The notes: generated by a model from the letters alone, not told the origin. Positions 17,395-27,750 are shown, counted from the stretch's first letter. The stretch is DNA of 64,000 nt from Oscillatoria sp. SIO1A7 (GCA_010672965.1 JAAHFN010000005.1:1-64000); one strand, 5' to 3'. Numbers and translations: made by a program.

Positions 17395-17700
17395 CCATAG
17401 CACCCCCAATTTAGTTAGGGTGTAGGGTGTAGGGTGTAGGGCGTAGGGTAAATTACCCAATTCCCAATTCCCTCCTGAGCCCGGTCGTTGTGGCCCAATT
17501 CCCAATACCCATCCGTTACATCCGCTACCCCATCCCCTGCCAGCCATCCCCATCCGTTGCATCCGTTGCCCATCCGCTGCCAGCCATCCCCATCCGTTAC
17601 ATTCGTTACCCCATCCCCTGCCAGCCATCCCCATCGGTTACATCCGCTGCCCATCCGCTGCCAGCCCAATGCCCAATTCCCTTACATTCTATCTATTTCT
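17395..17700. repeat. 40-bp tandem repeat, about four copies, with flanking GGGTGTA array
   Basis: GGGTGTA words at 17416-17446 precede an array from about 17507 to 17664. Its unit CCATCCCCATCCGTTACATC plus CGTTACCCATCCGCTGCCAG (40 bp) occurs four times with substitutions. Long frames through it on both strands are repeat artefacts. No gene is seen in 17312-17940. Confidence 0.7.
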
Positions 17701-17940
17701 CGGCCAGAATCTACGGGTTTGCCGCCAAGCATGAGTAAAAATGCTTACTAAATTCCCTTCAACTTCTACTAACCAGACCTTCTAAACAGGTCCGCTTCTT
17801 ACCTTGAAGGGCAAATTTCCCAACCAGCCCGCAGGCACCAATCGCAATCCCTAAAAGCGATCCCGCTCTTTGTCCTTCAATGGGCGTCCCTCCATTCCCA
17901 TCCAAAGCCAATTATTCGCCCTAGAAAGTTATGTCAAGAA

Positions 17941-17984
17941 ATTTGAAAAGATCGGCTCTTAGCTAAGAGCCGATCTTTTCAAAT
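17941..17984. terminator. Perfect 44-bp palindrome
   Basis: ATTTGAAAAGATCGGCTCTT plus AG, then its exact complement, with no unpaired base: 22-bp arms. It is some 290 bp beyond the stop of the large kinase gene and could act as a bidirectional terminator; the CTTTTC arm gives a partial U-tract. Confidence 0.5.
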
Positions 17985-18028
17985 AGGAGCCATCAAACTA
18001 ATGGGCCAAAAGGGAGATGCGGGGACAT

Positions 18029-18275
18029 GGGGAGCAGGGGAGCAGGGGAGCAGGGGAGCAGGGGAGCAGGGGAGCAGGGGAGCAGGGGAGCAGGGGAGCA
18101 GGGGAGCAGGGGAGCAGGGGAGCAGAGGGCATGGGAAGAGGCAGCGCTTCCTCCGCTTCCTCCGCTTCCTCCGCTTCCTCCGCCCCCTTGCCCCCCCTCC
18201 CTGCCCGCTCCCTGCCCCCTGCCTCTTCCCATGCCCAATGCCCCATGCCCAATGCCCAATGCCCAATTCCCTACC
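18029..18275. repeat. Tandem arrays AGCAGGGG (8 bp, x11), TTCCTCCGC (9 bp) and CCCAATG (7 bp)
   Basis: Eleven perfect AGCAGGGG units run from 18033 to 18120, followed by four CTTCCTCCG units (about 18148-18184), C-rich CCCTGCC words and CCCATGCCCAATGCCC words up to 18275, which touches the kinase stop codon. Open frames here on both strands encode only low-complexity peptides. Confidence 0.85.
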
Positions 18276-21200
18276 TCTTCTTAATCGCCAGCAAAGTTAT
18301 ATCGTCATAGACTTTTTGTTCGCCTATAAACTGCTTCACGTCTTCGATAATCAGTTGGCGTATGTCTGCAGCGGATAGCTGCCAGTTTTCCCGAGCTAGG
18401 TTGCAGAGGCGATCGAAGCCGTAGAACTCCTTTTCGCTATTTTCCGCTTCCGTGATGCCATCGGTATATAGCACTATCAGGTCCCCCGAGTTTAGCTCGA
18501 TCTGGGTTTGGTTGAAGAACTCGCCAAGCTCCAAATCCAGACCCACGGGGACGCCTAAATCCACAGTGTCGATTATCTCTAGGTGCCCTCCGGCTCGGAC
18601 GAGAATCATCTCTTCGTGCTGTCCGCTTAGGGTTACTGTTCCCTGCTCGTAATCCAGAATAGAGAGGGTCATGTTTTTGTCGGTCTTCATCCGCATAACG
18701 TTTTTGCAGAGGGTGCGGTTGAGGATGTCCAGGAATTTTACCGGGTCGGCGAGGTCGCTTTCCAAGAGGACGCGGGTGGCAGTTTGGGCCATTATCATCA
18801 GCATTCCGGACTCCAAGCCATGTCCGGTTACGTCGCCAATGCCGATTTTTATTTTGCCGTCCTGCTGCAATACATCGTAGTAGTCCCCCCCTACTTCGTC
18901 CGCCGGTTCCATGAAGCCAGCGATATCTAGCTCTTTGATTTCCAAAAGTTCATCTTCATCGGGCAGCATCTTCTGCTGTAGCTGCTTGGTTACATCTAGT
19001 TCCGCACTCATGCGCAGGTTTTCCGACTCTAGCTGCTTGTTGAGGATTTTGATTTCTTCGTTGGCTTCCGCCAATTCGGCGGTCCGCTGATCCACCTTTT
19101 GTTCTAGGGTTCGGTAGAGCAAGGCGTTTTCGATGGATATGGCCGCTTGAGCCGAGATGACCTTGAGGAGTTCGAGGCGGTCTGGGGTAAAAGCGCCAGT
19201 GGCAAGGTTGTTTTCTAGGTAGAGGATGCCCAGGAGTTTGCCCTGGTTGACAATGGCCGCGCAGAGGATGGATTTGGGTTGCCTGCCAACGATGTAGGCT
19301 TCCCCGGTGAATATACCTTCTGTAGTCGCTTCGGACAATACCACGTCTTCTTTGGTTCGCTGGACGTAGTTGATGATGCCGATAGGTAGGTCCTGCGATT
19401 CGCTGACGGGGATAGATTGCAGGACTTGAATTTCCCCCTCGGCCTCTCCGGAGGCTTCTATTGTGATAGTTTCGCTCTCGTCGGCGAGGATGAGAATGCC
19501 TTTTTGGGCACCAGCGTTTTTGAAGGCGAGCAGGAGCAGTTTTTCTAGCAAAGCGCCGAGTTTGATTTCCCCGGAAATAGCTTGGGAGGCTTCGATTATA
19601 GTGGCTAGGTCTAGCGCCTCGCCAGTGCTGCTGCCGGTGGTGGTGCTAGAAATAGTCGTGGTAATATCAGTTGCTGTTCGGGAAGATACAGTGCGGAAAA
19701 ATTCCGGGTATTTTTCTTCTAGGTCTCGTACCTTGGCAACAGCGCCCCAGATTTGATAGCCTTGACGTGCCTTTCTCATATAGAGTTTGGCAAAGTCTTC
19801 TTTCCCAAGCGACAGCCAGAATTTGGCAGCAAGTTCGTTGCCCAATGCTTCGTTTTGTACGAACTCGTGTTCTTTGGCCGATTCTATGGCGCGATCGTAG
19901 AGTCCCATTGCCTCTTGCCATTCACCAGAAACACGAGCCATTTCTGCACCAACGAGGAGATACTTGTGAATAAAGTTGTCTGGACAGCGATCTGCCCAAT
20001 CTTTCATTTCTTTTTGATTAGTTTCGATTTGCTGTCGGTATTTTTTTTGTTCTTCGGGCGACGCTTCGGGATAATGGGCGATCAGGGTTAGCGAGTAATA
20101 AAAATTATGCTTGGCAATTGATATTGTTGCTGGAATGTAGCCAAATAACTCGGCTGACTCTTCTAAAATAGTCAAGGGAGCGGGTTGTTCGTATAAATAA
20201 AGCACTTGGGCTTTAAATATTTTATAAAAACAAAGTGCGGCTACTGAATCTTCTTCATCAAAAAAATTAATCTCAGTTGTTTCTTCGATATCAAAGGAGT
20301 ACCTGTCGTGGGTTTTGCCTGTTAAATTTTTAAGAATAATGTTTGCGGCCAGGAGACAATCAATAGCCCATTTATTGCGATTTCTTTGACTGAATTGTAG
20401 GCGACGAGAAGCCTCTTTCAGAATAATTTCCAAGTCCTTTCCCTGATAAACCAAGTTATATAAGCTATAAGTCGTCCCATATCCAGCAAATTGTATGTCT
20501 CCAACTTCTAAACAAGTATTAAATGATTCGTTGTTGACCTTCTCGGATTCTTTGATATGTCGAAGCCAAGGCATAGTCATATTCGCGTGATAACACAACC
20601 CAATTCCCTTAGATGATAAATTTCCATACTTGTCCGATAATTTTAACCCAAGGGAGCTATATTCATAGCCTACCCGATATTTTTTAAGAGCGTGGGTGTT
20701 GATGATTGCAAAGAAAACATAGGCAACCGGACAGAATGGTGTGTGTCCGTATTCGATATTGATATTCACCATTTTACTGATGACAACGTTTGTTAAGTCC
20801 GGGTTTGTAGCCCAAGCAGAACTAAGGACATCGTGTAAGAGTTCAAATTCTGCTTTTTTATTCAGAGAAATTATATCGGGATTTTCGTATAAAGCGTCGA
20901 TTTCTCGATCGCCCAAAGCCTCTTTGTTTTTGAGCATTTCTCTCTCGAAGGCTGCGGTAAAGTCTCCCTCGGGCAAGTCTGCTTCTATCCGTTTCAACGC
21001 CCTTCGACCCACCACAAGCGCTTCTTCATAGCGCCCTAGCATATTAATTTCTCTAATTTGCAATAAGTAAAAGATCATGCCATCGAGATCCGCTCGCACG
21101 CTATCGAGAGCCATCTCAATTATAGATTGAGATTTCTCGAAGTTCCCGTTGATATATTCAACTTCTGCCAGTTCTCTGTACAAATCGATTGCCAGTTCGT

Positions 21201-23589
21201 AGCAATCTTGCCAAATATCTCCGGGAAATTCCTCGCTTGCTACCGTCAGATATTCTCGAGCAGCAGCGTGGGCTACTGCTTTTTTTGCCTTCTTCCCCGC
21301 ACGCAAGTTCAGTTCTACCAGCTTGATTTTTTCGTCCGTGTCGATTACTAAATCTATCCCTTTATTGAGATGATCGACCAAGGTGAATAGTTTTTCTTCT
21401 CGCTCGCTTTCTTCCAAGCCAGCTAGTAACAGGTTGCCAACTCTAAGATGAATGGGGTTCCTTTGCTCGGGAGCGATGAGCGCGTAAGCGGCCTGTTGAA
21501 TGCGGTCGTGGCGAAACTTATAATCTCGCAAAATTAACTTGGATTCTAATAGAGCTTCTGAAGTTGTTTCCAACTCTGAGAGAGGTTGAATTAAACCCTG
21601 TTGAATGGCTGGCACAAGTTCTTGAAAAGTTGCTGACTCGGATTGCTCGTAAATAATTGAGAGTGTTTTCAGATCGAAACGATTGCCAATACAAGCAGCC
21701 AGACGCAAGACAAGTTGGGTTGCATCGGAAAATTTTCGTAACTTGCCTATCATCAATTCTACTACATTATCCGTAATGCCTAGCGCGGCAACCTGTGACG
21801 TTTTCCATTCCCAAAACTGGCAATCGCGGTTGAAAATGAATATATTTTCGCGCTCTATTGTCTTCAAAAATTCATTTATAAAGAAAGGATTTCCTGATGT
21901 TTTTTGCAAAATTAATTCCGCGAGGTCGTTAACGGTTTCGCGATCTCGATGCAGGGTATCGATTAAGAGTTGAGAGATATCCTCAATCTTGAGAGGTGTT
22001 AAAATAATCTGGCTTACCTTTGCCCCTTGCTCCTTCAAACTTTCTATCGTAATTATTGTGGGATGGTTGGCATCAACTTCATTATCCCTATAGGCACCGA
22101 GTAAAAGCAAATAACTCGTGTTGCGATCGCTCATCATTAGTTCAATTAACTTCAGGGTGCCAAGATCCGCCCATTGCAAATCGTCTAAGAACATAACCAG
22201 AGGATGCTCTTTCTGACAAAAGACGCGAATAAGGCTCTGAAAAACGCTATTGAAACGGTTTTGAGCTTGGGCTGGTTCTAAGGCTTGGACTGGAGGTTGC
22301 TTGCCGATAATTTGCTCTATTTCTGGGATAACATCTACTAGCACTTGACCGTTTACCCCTAAAGCCTCATTTAACTTGTCGCGCCATTGGTTTAATTGGG
22401 CTTGGCTTTCGGTTAGCAATTGACGCACCAGAGACTGGAAAGCAGAAACGACTGCAGAGTAAGGAATGTTACGCTGAAATTGGTCGAATTTTCCGGTTAT
22501 GAAATAACCGCGTTGTTGAGAAATAGGTCTATATAGTTCTTGAATCAATGCTGTTTTACCGATACCCGAAAATCCTCCCACCAGCATCATTTCCGCTCGT
22601 TTTTGAGAATCGGTTGTCTGTGGCGGGTTGCTTTCCTCAGCGATACTCTTAAAGGTTTCTAGTAATTGTTCTATTTCTGATTCTCGCCCATACAGTTTTT
22701 GTGATATTTGCAATTCTTCAGCAAAATCGCGACTAGCGAGGGTAAATTCTGTAATTCGCCCTGTTTGTTCTAACTGCTTATAACATTCTTCTAGATCGGC
22801 CTTCAATCCCAACCCAGTCTGATAGCGTTCCTCGGCAGTTTTTGCCAGTAGTTTCATCACGATGCCAGAGATGGTTTTGGGAATTGAAGAGTCAATTTCA
22901 TCGGGAGGTATAGGTGTGCGGGCGATATGACAGTGAACTAACTCTAGAGCGTCGCTGGACTCAAAAACTAACTGCCCGGTCAAAATTCTGTAAAAGGTTG
23001 CCCCCAAGGAATAAAAATCCGTTCTGTAGTCGAGATATCTGTTCATTCGTCCCGTTTGTTCTGGGGACATATAAGCTAATGTTCCTTCTAAAACATCAGG
23101 ATTTTTCAGCACGGGGGTTTCTTTGGTGAAAATGCTAGAGATTCCAAAATCGATAATTTTTGTCTCTCCAGTTTCTGAATTTAAAATAATGTTAGATGGA
23201 TTAATATCTTTATGAATAACATTCGCTCCATGAATTACCGCCAATGCTTCGGCAATTTGGATGGCGATTCGGAGGAACTCTAAAAGTTTAAAATGCCGAG
23301 ATTTTAACCAACTATCTAAAGATTGACCGCCAAAATCTTCCAGAGCGATCGCAAGAGTATTTTCATACGGCAATAGCTCGTAAGCCGAGACCGTGCCTTG
23401 GGTATTGAGAGAGCGAGTAATCTCGTATTCTTGTTTGTATCGTGTCAGTTCCGACGGGTTGGGATAATCTTTCTTGAGAACTTTAAGGATAACGTAACGC
23501 TCGTCAGCATGGGCTAAGGCACGATAAACTATGGAATTGGCACTTTCATAAACTTTCGTAACAATTTGATACTTTGCGATCGTACTCAT
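18271..23589 (-). CDS. Multidomain Ser/Thr kinase - AAA ATPase - GAF - PP2C (SpoIIE) phosphatase
   Basis: 1772 aa from the ATG at 23589; the TTG at 23622 is less likely. Domains in order, counted from the longer start: Ser/Thr kinase (about 18-285; catalytic HKDINPSN at 137-144, DFG at 158-160), AAA_16 ATPase (Walker A GGFSGIGKT at 349-357, Walker B VMFLDDLQWAD), a long helical TPR-like region, a GAF domain (about 1360-1510), a coiled coil, and a SpoIIE/PP2C phosphatase (about 1590-1783, with GGDYYD, GDVTGHG and YDDITLLAI metal-site motifs). This architecture is known from cyanobacteria and is thought to integrate stress signals; kinase and phosphatase motifs look intact. It may act with the RsbW-like protein at 16862-17311. 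Confidence 0.92.
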   Translation of the reverse strand: MSTIAKYQIVTKVYESANSIVYRALAHADERYVILKVLKKDYPNPSELTRYKQEYEITRSLNTQGTVSAYELLPYENTLAIALEDFGGQSLDSWLKSRHFKLLEFLRIAIQIAEALAVIHGANVIHKDINPSNIILNSETGETKIIDFGISSIFTKETPVLKNPDVLEGTLAYMSPEQTGRMNRYLDYRTDFYSLGATFYRILTGQLVFESSDALELVHCHIARTPIPPDEIDSSIPKTISGIVMKLLAKTAEERYQTGLGLKADLEECYKQLEQTGRITEFTLASRDFAEELQISQKLYGRESEIEQLLETFKSIAEESNPPQTTDSQKRAEMMLVGGFSGIGKTALIQELYRPISQQRGYFITGKFDQFQRNIPYSAVVSAFQSLVRQLLTESQAQLNQWRDKLNEALGVNGQVLVDVIPEIEQIIGKQPPVQALEPAQAQNRFNSVFQSLIRVFCQKEHPLVMFLDDLQWADLGTLKLIELMMSDRNTSYLLLLGAYRDNEVDANHPTIITIESLKEQGAKVSQIILTPLKIEDISQLLIDTLHRDRETVNDLAELILQKTSGNPFFINEFLKTIERENIFIFNRDCQFWEWKTSQVAALGITDNVVELMIGKLRKFSDATQLVLRLAACIGNRFDLKTLSIIYEQSESATFQELVPAIQQGLIQPLSELETTSEALLESKLILRDYKFRHDRIQQAAYALIAPEQRNPIHLRVGNLLLAGLEESEREEKLFTLVDHLNKGIDLVIDTDEKIKLVELNLRAGKKAKKAVAHAAAREYLTVASEEFPGDIWQDCYELAIDLYRELAEVEYINGNFEKSQSIIEMALDSVRADLDGMIFYLLQIREINMLGRYEEALVVGRRALKRIEADLPEGDFTAAFEREMLKNKEALGDREIDALYENPDIISLNKKAEFELLHDVLSSAWATNPDLTNVVISKMVNINIEYGHTPFCPVAYVFFAIINTHALKKYRVGYEYSSLGLKLSDKYGNLSSKGIGLCYHANMTMPWLRHIKESEKVNNESFNTCLEVGDIQFAGYGTTYSLYNLVYQGKDLEIILKEASRRLQFSQRNRNKWAIDCLLAANIILKNLTGKTHDRYSFDIEETTEINFFDEEDSVAALCFYKIFKAQVLYLYEQPAPLTILEESAELFGYIPATISIAKHNFYYSLTLIAHYPEASPEEQKKYRQQIETNQKEMKDWADRCPDNFIHKYLLVGAEMARVSGEWQEAMGLYDRAIESAKEHEFVQNEALGNELAAKFWLSLGKEDFAKLYMRKARQGYQIWGAVAKVRDLEEKYPEFFRTVSSRTATDITTTISSTTTGSSTGEALDLATIIEASQAISGEIKLGALLEKLLLLAFKNAGAQKGILILADESETITIEASGEAEGEIQVLQSIPVSESQDLPIGIINYVQRTKEDVVLSEATTEGIFTGEAYIVGRQPKSILCAAIVNQGKLLGILYLENNLATGAFTPDRLELLKVISAQAAISIENALLYRTLEQKVDQRTAELAEANEEIKILNKQLESENLRMSAELDVTKQLQQKMLPDEDELLEIKELDIAGFMEPADEVGGDYYDVLQQDGKIKIGIGDVTGHGLESGMLMIMAQTATRVLLESDLADPVKFLDILNRTLCKNVMRMKTDKNMTLSILDYEQGTVTLSGQHEEMILVRAGGHLEIIDTVDLGVPVGLDLELGEFFNQTQIELNSGDLIVLYTDGITEAENSEKEFYGFDRLCNLARENWQLSAADIRQLIIEDVKQFIGEQKVYDDITLLAIKKR

Positions 23590-23964
23590 TCTCTTACCCA
23601 AGTTTGCTGTAGTGTTTGACAAAGTAATACTATATCTTAGCTTATATTAGATCGAATTGTGAAAGACAGTTACCGGCAAAAACTTTCTCAAAAATAAATA
23701 ATCTTTCGGATATTATTCGATACCCGAAAGAGACGTTTTTTTAGATTTCCCGATGCCTGACCTCGATCCCTCTCTCAAATTTGAGAGGCTTTTCCCGGTA
23801 AGCTCTCTCAAGCTTGTCCCCGATGCGCTTTTCTCCCAAGTTAAGGGACTTCGCAGAAAATAAAGTACCATGCAGTCTGGGCCGGCCTTGGAGCAGTCCA
23901 GTGGATTGGTACATTACTAACTTCCTAAAGTGCTACTTTCTTGGGAGACTCTGACGTTCGTATT

Positions 23965-24633
23965 TTAAGTTGGAGTCCACGGGAAATAAGCAGAAGGGGG
24001 AAGATAGGAGTCGCCGGGAGTTAAATTCATTGCCCAGTCGGACAACTGTCGTGCCGTGACGGTAACTTCGCTCAGTTCGGGACGAGGTGGATACGGTACT
24101 GTTAAGATATAATTATCCGGCTGTAGTTCTTGGTCTTTTTTTCCCGGTGCATAAGTAATAGCACCAATAAACGAACCAGTGATAATTCGCAGGATGAACA
24201 TTTCCATAAAACCTGGATCGATCTTGGCTAAAAGCTCTTTGCCAGTGAACTTCTTGAACACGTCAGATAAGGTGATCGTGATTCCCAAGTCTTTGATTTG
24301 GGCAACCTCATCGTTCTTGCCGATGAACAAGTTTCTAATATCCCGAGAAAATTGCTCTGCTGGCCCGAGTAGGGCTGGATCGCCGCATTCCTCATAGACA
24401 TCGGTGTTGATCGCCTGCCTTTGCATGAGTTGAATTAACAAAGTTTTCAGCCTTTGTTCTTGTGCGGCTAGAGAATCTTCCTCGTTGTACTCGCGCTCGT
24501 AGCCCGCAAAAGCCAAACAATCAGTCCAGGTCCACGCGACGATTCGCGACCATTCCGAGGCATTACCCAGAAGGAGCGGCCAATACTGACGAGTGTTTAG
24601 TTCCTTGGGAAGCTTGGGCTCAAAATAAGCCAT
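23965..24633 (-). CDS. Unknown protein downstream of the mono-heme protein gene
   Basis: 222 aa, soluble, no signal peptide. I do not recognise it. It opens MAYFEPKLPKELNTRQYWPL and has several Trp residues (SEWSRIVAWTWTDCLAFAGY), a central helical part, and a Pro-rich C-terminal half ending YLPPSAYFPWTPT. A strong ribosome site (AGGAGG, 6 bp before ATG) is present. It lies 167 bp downstream of the mono-heme gene on the same strand and is probably co-transcribed with it, which suggests a shared role. Confidence 0.6.
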   Translation of the reverse strand: MAYFEPKLPKELNTRQYWPLLLGNASEWSRIVAWTWTDCLAFAGYEREYNEEDSLAAQEQRLKTLLIQLMQRQAINTDVYEECGDPALLGPAEQFSRDIRNLFIGKNDEVAQIKDLGITITLSDVFKKFTGKELLAKIDPGFMEMFILRIITGSFIGAITYAPGKKDQELQPDNYILTVPYPPRPELSEVTVTARQLSDWAMNLTPGDSYLPPSAYFPWTPT

Positions 24634-24800
24634 TGTACATCCTCCTGAAATAAGGGGTTATTTTTAGCTCTACCGTCTAGATTATGCCATCGCTCCCTAG
24701 CCTCAAACCCCTGTTGCCTCTAGACTTTAGACCTGGGGGTGTTTTGGCTCCGCGTAGCCGCTATGAGAACGCACAATCTAAACGGAAGAACCATATTTTT

Positions 24801-26264
24801 TTAATGTGAAGAGCGTTTGGCATACTTCAGCAAAAAGCTAAAATCTGCCTTAATTGGCTCGGGTGAATCTATTGGGAGCTTAGCCGCTGTATGGCAAGTA
24901 ATACAAGAACCTATTTCTGTTTTTTGAACGTAAGGCTCTAAGGTAGGATTTGCCAATTTTCCTGGTTGGACATTCCTTAAAGCTTGGTAAGGAATATAAG
25001 GATTTTGCAGCCACTGAACGCCAATCAATTGATAGTTTTTCCAGACGGAAGGAAGTGCGGCTTGCCATTTTTCGTTCAGCGTTTCCGCATAGTCCCGAAT
25101 GGGAACCAAGCGAGTTATTTGAGAGGGGGTTTGTGGCTCGCCTTTTGCAGTTACCGCATGAGGGAATTTAGGTCGCCATAAGTAAGGTGGAGTTGCCATA
25201 GGCGTATTGACTTCACAGTATCCTTGACAATCGGGATCGTAAAGATTGTAATGAATATTATACCGTTCTGTTTCAGACAAGTCTTTGTCATAGGGGGCAT
25301 TCTTGATATGCTCGAAAGTTGACCAAACCCATCCGAATTGGCTTGTTTTGTGAAGCAGATGAAACCCAACTAACGCCACAGGTACCGTGACCTTAGTTGT
25401 TGCTTTTTCTGTGGCTAGCTCCCGCACGTATAGCGATTTTGTCGTGGTGTAATATTCCGAGGGATTGACCCAAGATGGAAGATCTTTCTTGTCCTCGGGC
25501 AAAACCATCCACGATGCCTTAATTTCAATTGTCCCGACCGTGTTATTTCCGTTCTCGACCGAACAGGGAATGTTATTATCGTAAACGCTTGCCCGATCGC
25601 TTTCTTGAGGATAAGTTCCGCGTGGGAAGCGATCGCTGCACATCAGTTCAAATGGTTTCCTTTTTGTAGCAAACGGTTTGAGACCTTCCACGGTATTCCA
25701 ACCGTTTGCTACAATTTGTTTCGCTTCGACGGGATTCATGCGAATTTCGTTGAGAATGTAATTTCCCGCCCTATCGACCAAAGGATTCAAACCCTCTCCA
25801 AAGATGCTACTATCGATATCATTGGATTTCGATAATTTTTCATTAGAGCCAAATTGTAAGCCAAATTCTGACAATCTCATCAGAGGAAGAGGAGACTCCT
25901 CTTTTAGTCGCTCGTGCGGATCCTGGAAAACTTGTTCGGGAGACTCGTAATATTCCCAGACGCGGGTCTTATTGGGCGCGGTGCCAATCATTGTGTCTCT
26001 TAAAGGCTTCCCATTCTTCTTAGCAGGCCAGTTTAGAGCGACAAAAGCATCCCAAGCAAAATCTCCAAAATTTATACTTTCACAGGAGGAAGAGTAACCC
26101 GGATTGATAGGAATCTCATATCCTATGTTTGGTTTGGGTATGACACTGCATTCAGAGCTTGCTAGAGCGCTTTGAGGAGTAAGTGCGAATAGGCCGCTAC
26201 TGACTACGCAAAACAGAATAACAGAAAAAATCGAAACAATAGGGCGGCGTTGAGCAATCTTCAT
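24801..26264 (-). CDS. Secreted mono-heme cytochrome c-like protein
   Basis: 487 aa. Signal peptide at residues 1-36 (VSIFSVILFCVVSSGLFAL, cleavage after ALA). The body has GDFAWDAFVALNWPA near the start and a segment FHLLHKTSQFGWVWSTFEH that recurs in a group of bacterial proteins annotated as cytochrome c. A single heme c site CITCH occurs near the C-terminus (Cys454, Cys457, His458), so heme attaches outside the cytoplasm. Redox partner unknown. It has its own promoter candidate (26428-26456) and stands between the amidohydrolase and the unknown gene at 23965. Confidence 0.7.
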   Translation of the reverse strand: MKIAQRRPIVSIFSVILFCVVSSGLFALTPQSALASSECSVIPKPNIGYEIPINPGYSSSCESINFGDFAWDAFVALNWPAKKNGKPLRDTMIGTAPNKTRVWEYYESPEQVFQDPHERLKEESPLPLMRLSEFGLQFGSNEKLSKSNDIDSSIFGEGLNPLVDRAGNYILNEIRMNPVEAKQIVANGWNTVEGLKPFATKRKPFELMCSDRFPRGTYPQESDRASVYDNNIPCSVENGNNTVGTIEIKASWMVLPEDKKDLPSWVNPSEYYTTTKSLYVRELATEKATTKVTVPVALVGFHLLHKTSQFGWVWSTFEHIKNAPYDKDLSETERYNIHYNLYDPDCQGYCEVNTPMATPPYLWRPKFPHAVTAKGEPQTPSQITRLVPIRDYAETLNEKWQAALPSVWKNYQLIGVQWLQNPYIPYQALRNVQPGKLANPTLEPYVQKTEIGSCITCHTAAKLPIDSPEPIKADFSFLLKYAKRSSH

Positions 26265-26427
26265 GTTAGGTCTTCATGTTAACTATGTAAAACAATTACA
26301 CCGATGCACCAAGCTACTTTCTTGCGATGATTAGCGGTCATGCCAGCGATATTGACTTTCTATATATTAGCTCGTCAAATTGTTGTTTGTGCTGAGTTTA
26401 AGCAAGATAGCTAACGGCTTTATAACC

Positions 26428-26456
26428 ATTCAATCACAAACAAGTTTTTTTGTCAA
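26428..26456 (-). promoter_or_regulatory. Promoter candidate for the mono-heme gene
   Basis: Minus strand TTGACA (26451-26456), 17-bp spacer, TTGAAT (26428-26433). The start of transcription would be near 26421, leaving a leader of about 155 nt. Confidence 0.45.
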
Positions 26457-26570
26457 GGGTTTTCCGTTAATATTGTGTTAATTTTTATGTGTCCATAGAC
26501 AACGAAGGTAGTCGTAATTTCGTTAATTATTCTGGTAATTACGAAAGGGAAGGGGGAAACCATAGGATTG

Positions 26571-27659
26571 TTAATTTAAACCATAGAATCTCCTGGGATT
26601 ATCCCATAGAATTTTCTGAATGACTCTTTTGGATAACCGTCCCTCAAGAGCTACCATATCGTCAACAATATCGGGGTCATGGTCCATGTGGGGATAGTCG
26701 GAACCAAAAATCAAATTATCTTCCCCAAGTTCCTCTAGCAGCTTGGGAATATAAGTTTCTGAGGGCTCCACAGCAATAAAGCATTGGCGGCGAAAATACT
26801 CTGACGGTTTCATCTTCACTCTATCGCCTACTTCCCACTGCAAATCTTCGTACTCGCGATCGAGTCGCCACAACCAGTAAGGCAACCAACCGCAACCCGA
26901 CTCCAGAAATCCCACCCTAAGTTGAGGATGATTTTCCAAGACTCCCCCTTCAATTAAAGCCAATAATGCCATCATCTGTTCCATCGGGTGAGAACAAGCA
27001 TGGAGGGCAAAACGAGAATCAAAGCGATCTGCCCCTGCAGTCGGAACGCGACTATGAGTGGTTTCGTGGAGGGCGATCGCAATGTTCGATTCCTCGCACC
27101 GCTTCCAGAAGGGTTCGTAGGCCGGGTCGCTTAATATTCGGCCCTTAACTGGATTGGGGCGCAAATATACAGCTTTCCAGCCCCACTCGACAATGCATTC
27201 CAAATCTGTTAGCATCGCTTCGGGATCGTGTTGGTTGACAACCCCCACGCCCTTCAAGATTTGCGGGTTGTAGCTGCAAAAATCTCGCAACCAATTATTA
27301 TAGGCGCGAACGTAAGCCCCCACTTGGGGAGCGGGCATTTTATCGATTCCTACCAACCATAAAAGATGGGTGGGATAAACGAAAGCCATATCGACACCCA
27401 TTTGATACATGGCTTGAATCTGAGATTCTGGGTTAAACTCGCGGGCAAAAGAGAGAGGGTGCGATCGCGCTACTTCTTTAGCTCCTTCATCTATCAGCTT
27501 TTTAGAAGATTTGTTCGTAACCGACACCCCTTGAACCTTCAGATCCGGAGTGGGAGCAAAATCCCGAAACGCAGGTTCGATATAGGTTTGCCACAGAGAA
27601 TGGGGTTCGTAAACATGGGCATCTGCATCAATAATTTGATAACCGTTTAGCATGGTCAA
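26571..27659 (-). CDS. Amidohydrolase-family protein (ACMSD / 2,3-dihydroxybenzoate decarboxylase-like)
   Basis: 362 aa (a second Met three codons in is possible). TIM-barrel amidohydrolase-2 type: IIDADAHVYEP at the start supplies the first metal-binding site, later ALHETTH, HACSHPMEQ and FGSDYPHMDHDP give the His and Asp ligands. Family members include decarboxylases and C-N or C-C hydrolases; the substrate cannot be told. It lies 91 bp downstream of the YcaO gene on the same strand, so it may process the product of that enzyme or its substrate peptide. Confidence 0.8.
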   Translation of the reverse strand: MTMLNGYQIIDADAHVYEPHSLWQTYIEPAFRDFAPTPDLKVQGVSVTNKSSKKLIDEGAKEVARSHPLSFAREFNPESQIQAMYQMGVDMAFVYPTHLLWLVGIDKMPAPQVGAYVRAYNNWLRDFCSYNPQILKGVGVVNQHDPEAMLTDLECIVEWGWKAVYLRPNPVKGRILSDPAYEPFWKRCEESNIAIALHETTHSRVPTAGADRFDSRFALHACSHPMEQMMALLALIEGGVLENHPQLRVGFLESGCGWLPYWLWRLDREYEDLQWEVGDRVKMKPSEYFRRQCFIAVEPSETYIPKLLEELGEDNLIFGSDYPHMDHDPDIVDDMVALEGRLSKRVIQKILWDNPRRFYGLN

Positions 27660-27689
27660 TATTAATTCAGTATCATTATTAGGTATCTC

Positions 27690-27745
27690 AGAAACCTAGT
27701 TTGTTGGAAAAACGGGTTTCTTGACCCGGGTTTCTTGACCGGTCT
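27690..27745. repeat. Degenerate CCCGG hairpin repeat
   Basis: CAGAAACCTAGTTTGTTGG, AAAAACGGGTTTCTTGACCC and GGGTTTCTTGACCGG are decayed copies of the AGAAACCCGG hairpin seen at 1776. They sit between the YcaO gene and the amidohydrolase and may attenuate read-through. Confidence 0.4.
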
Positions 27746-27750
27746 TCGGG

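Noticed and set aside
17350-17751. Overlapping frames with MGMAGRGW and HPHPLHPLP repeats
   Set aside because: Product of the 40-bp tandem repeat, open in several frames on both strands at once.
18001-18378. Several frames of 80-125 codons on both strands with GSRGAGEQ or PCSPAPLL repeats
   Set aside because: They only translate the 8-bp and 9-bp tandem arrays; no start site or family resemblance.
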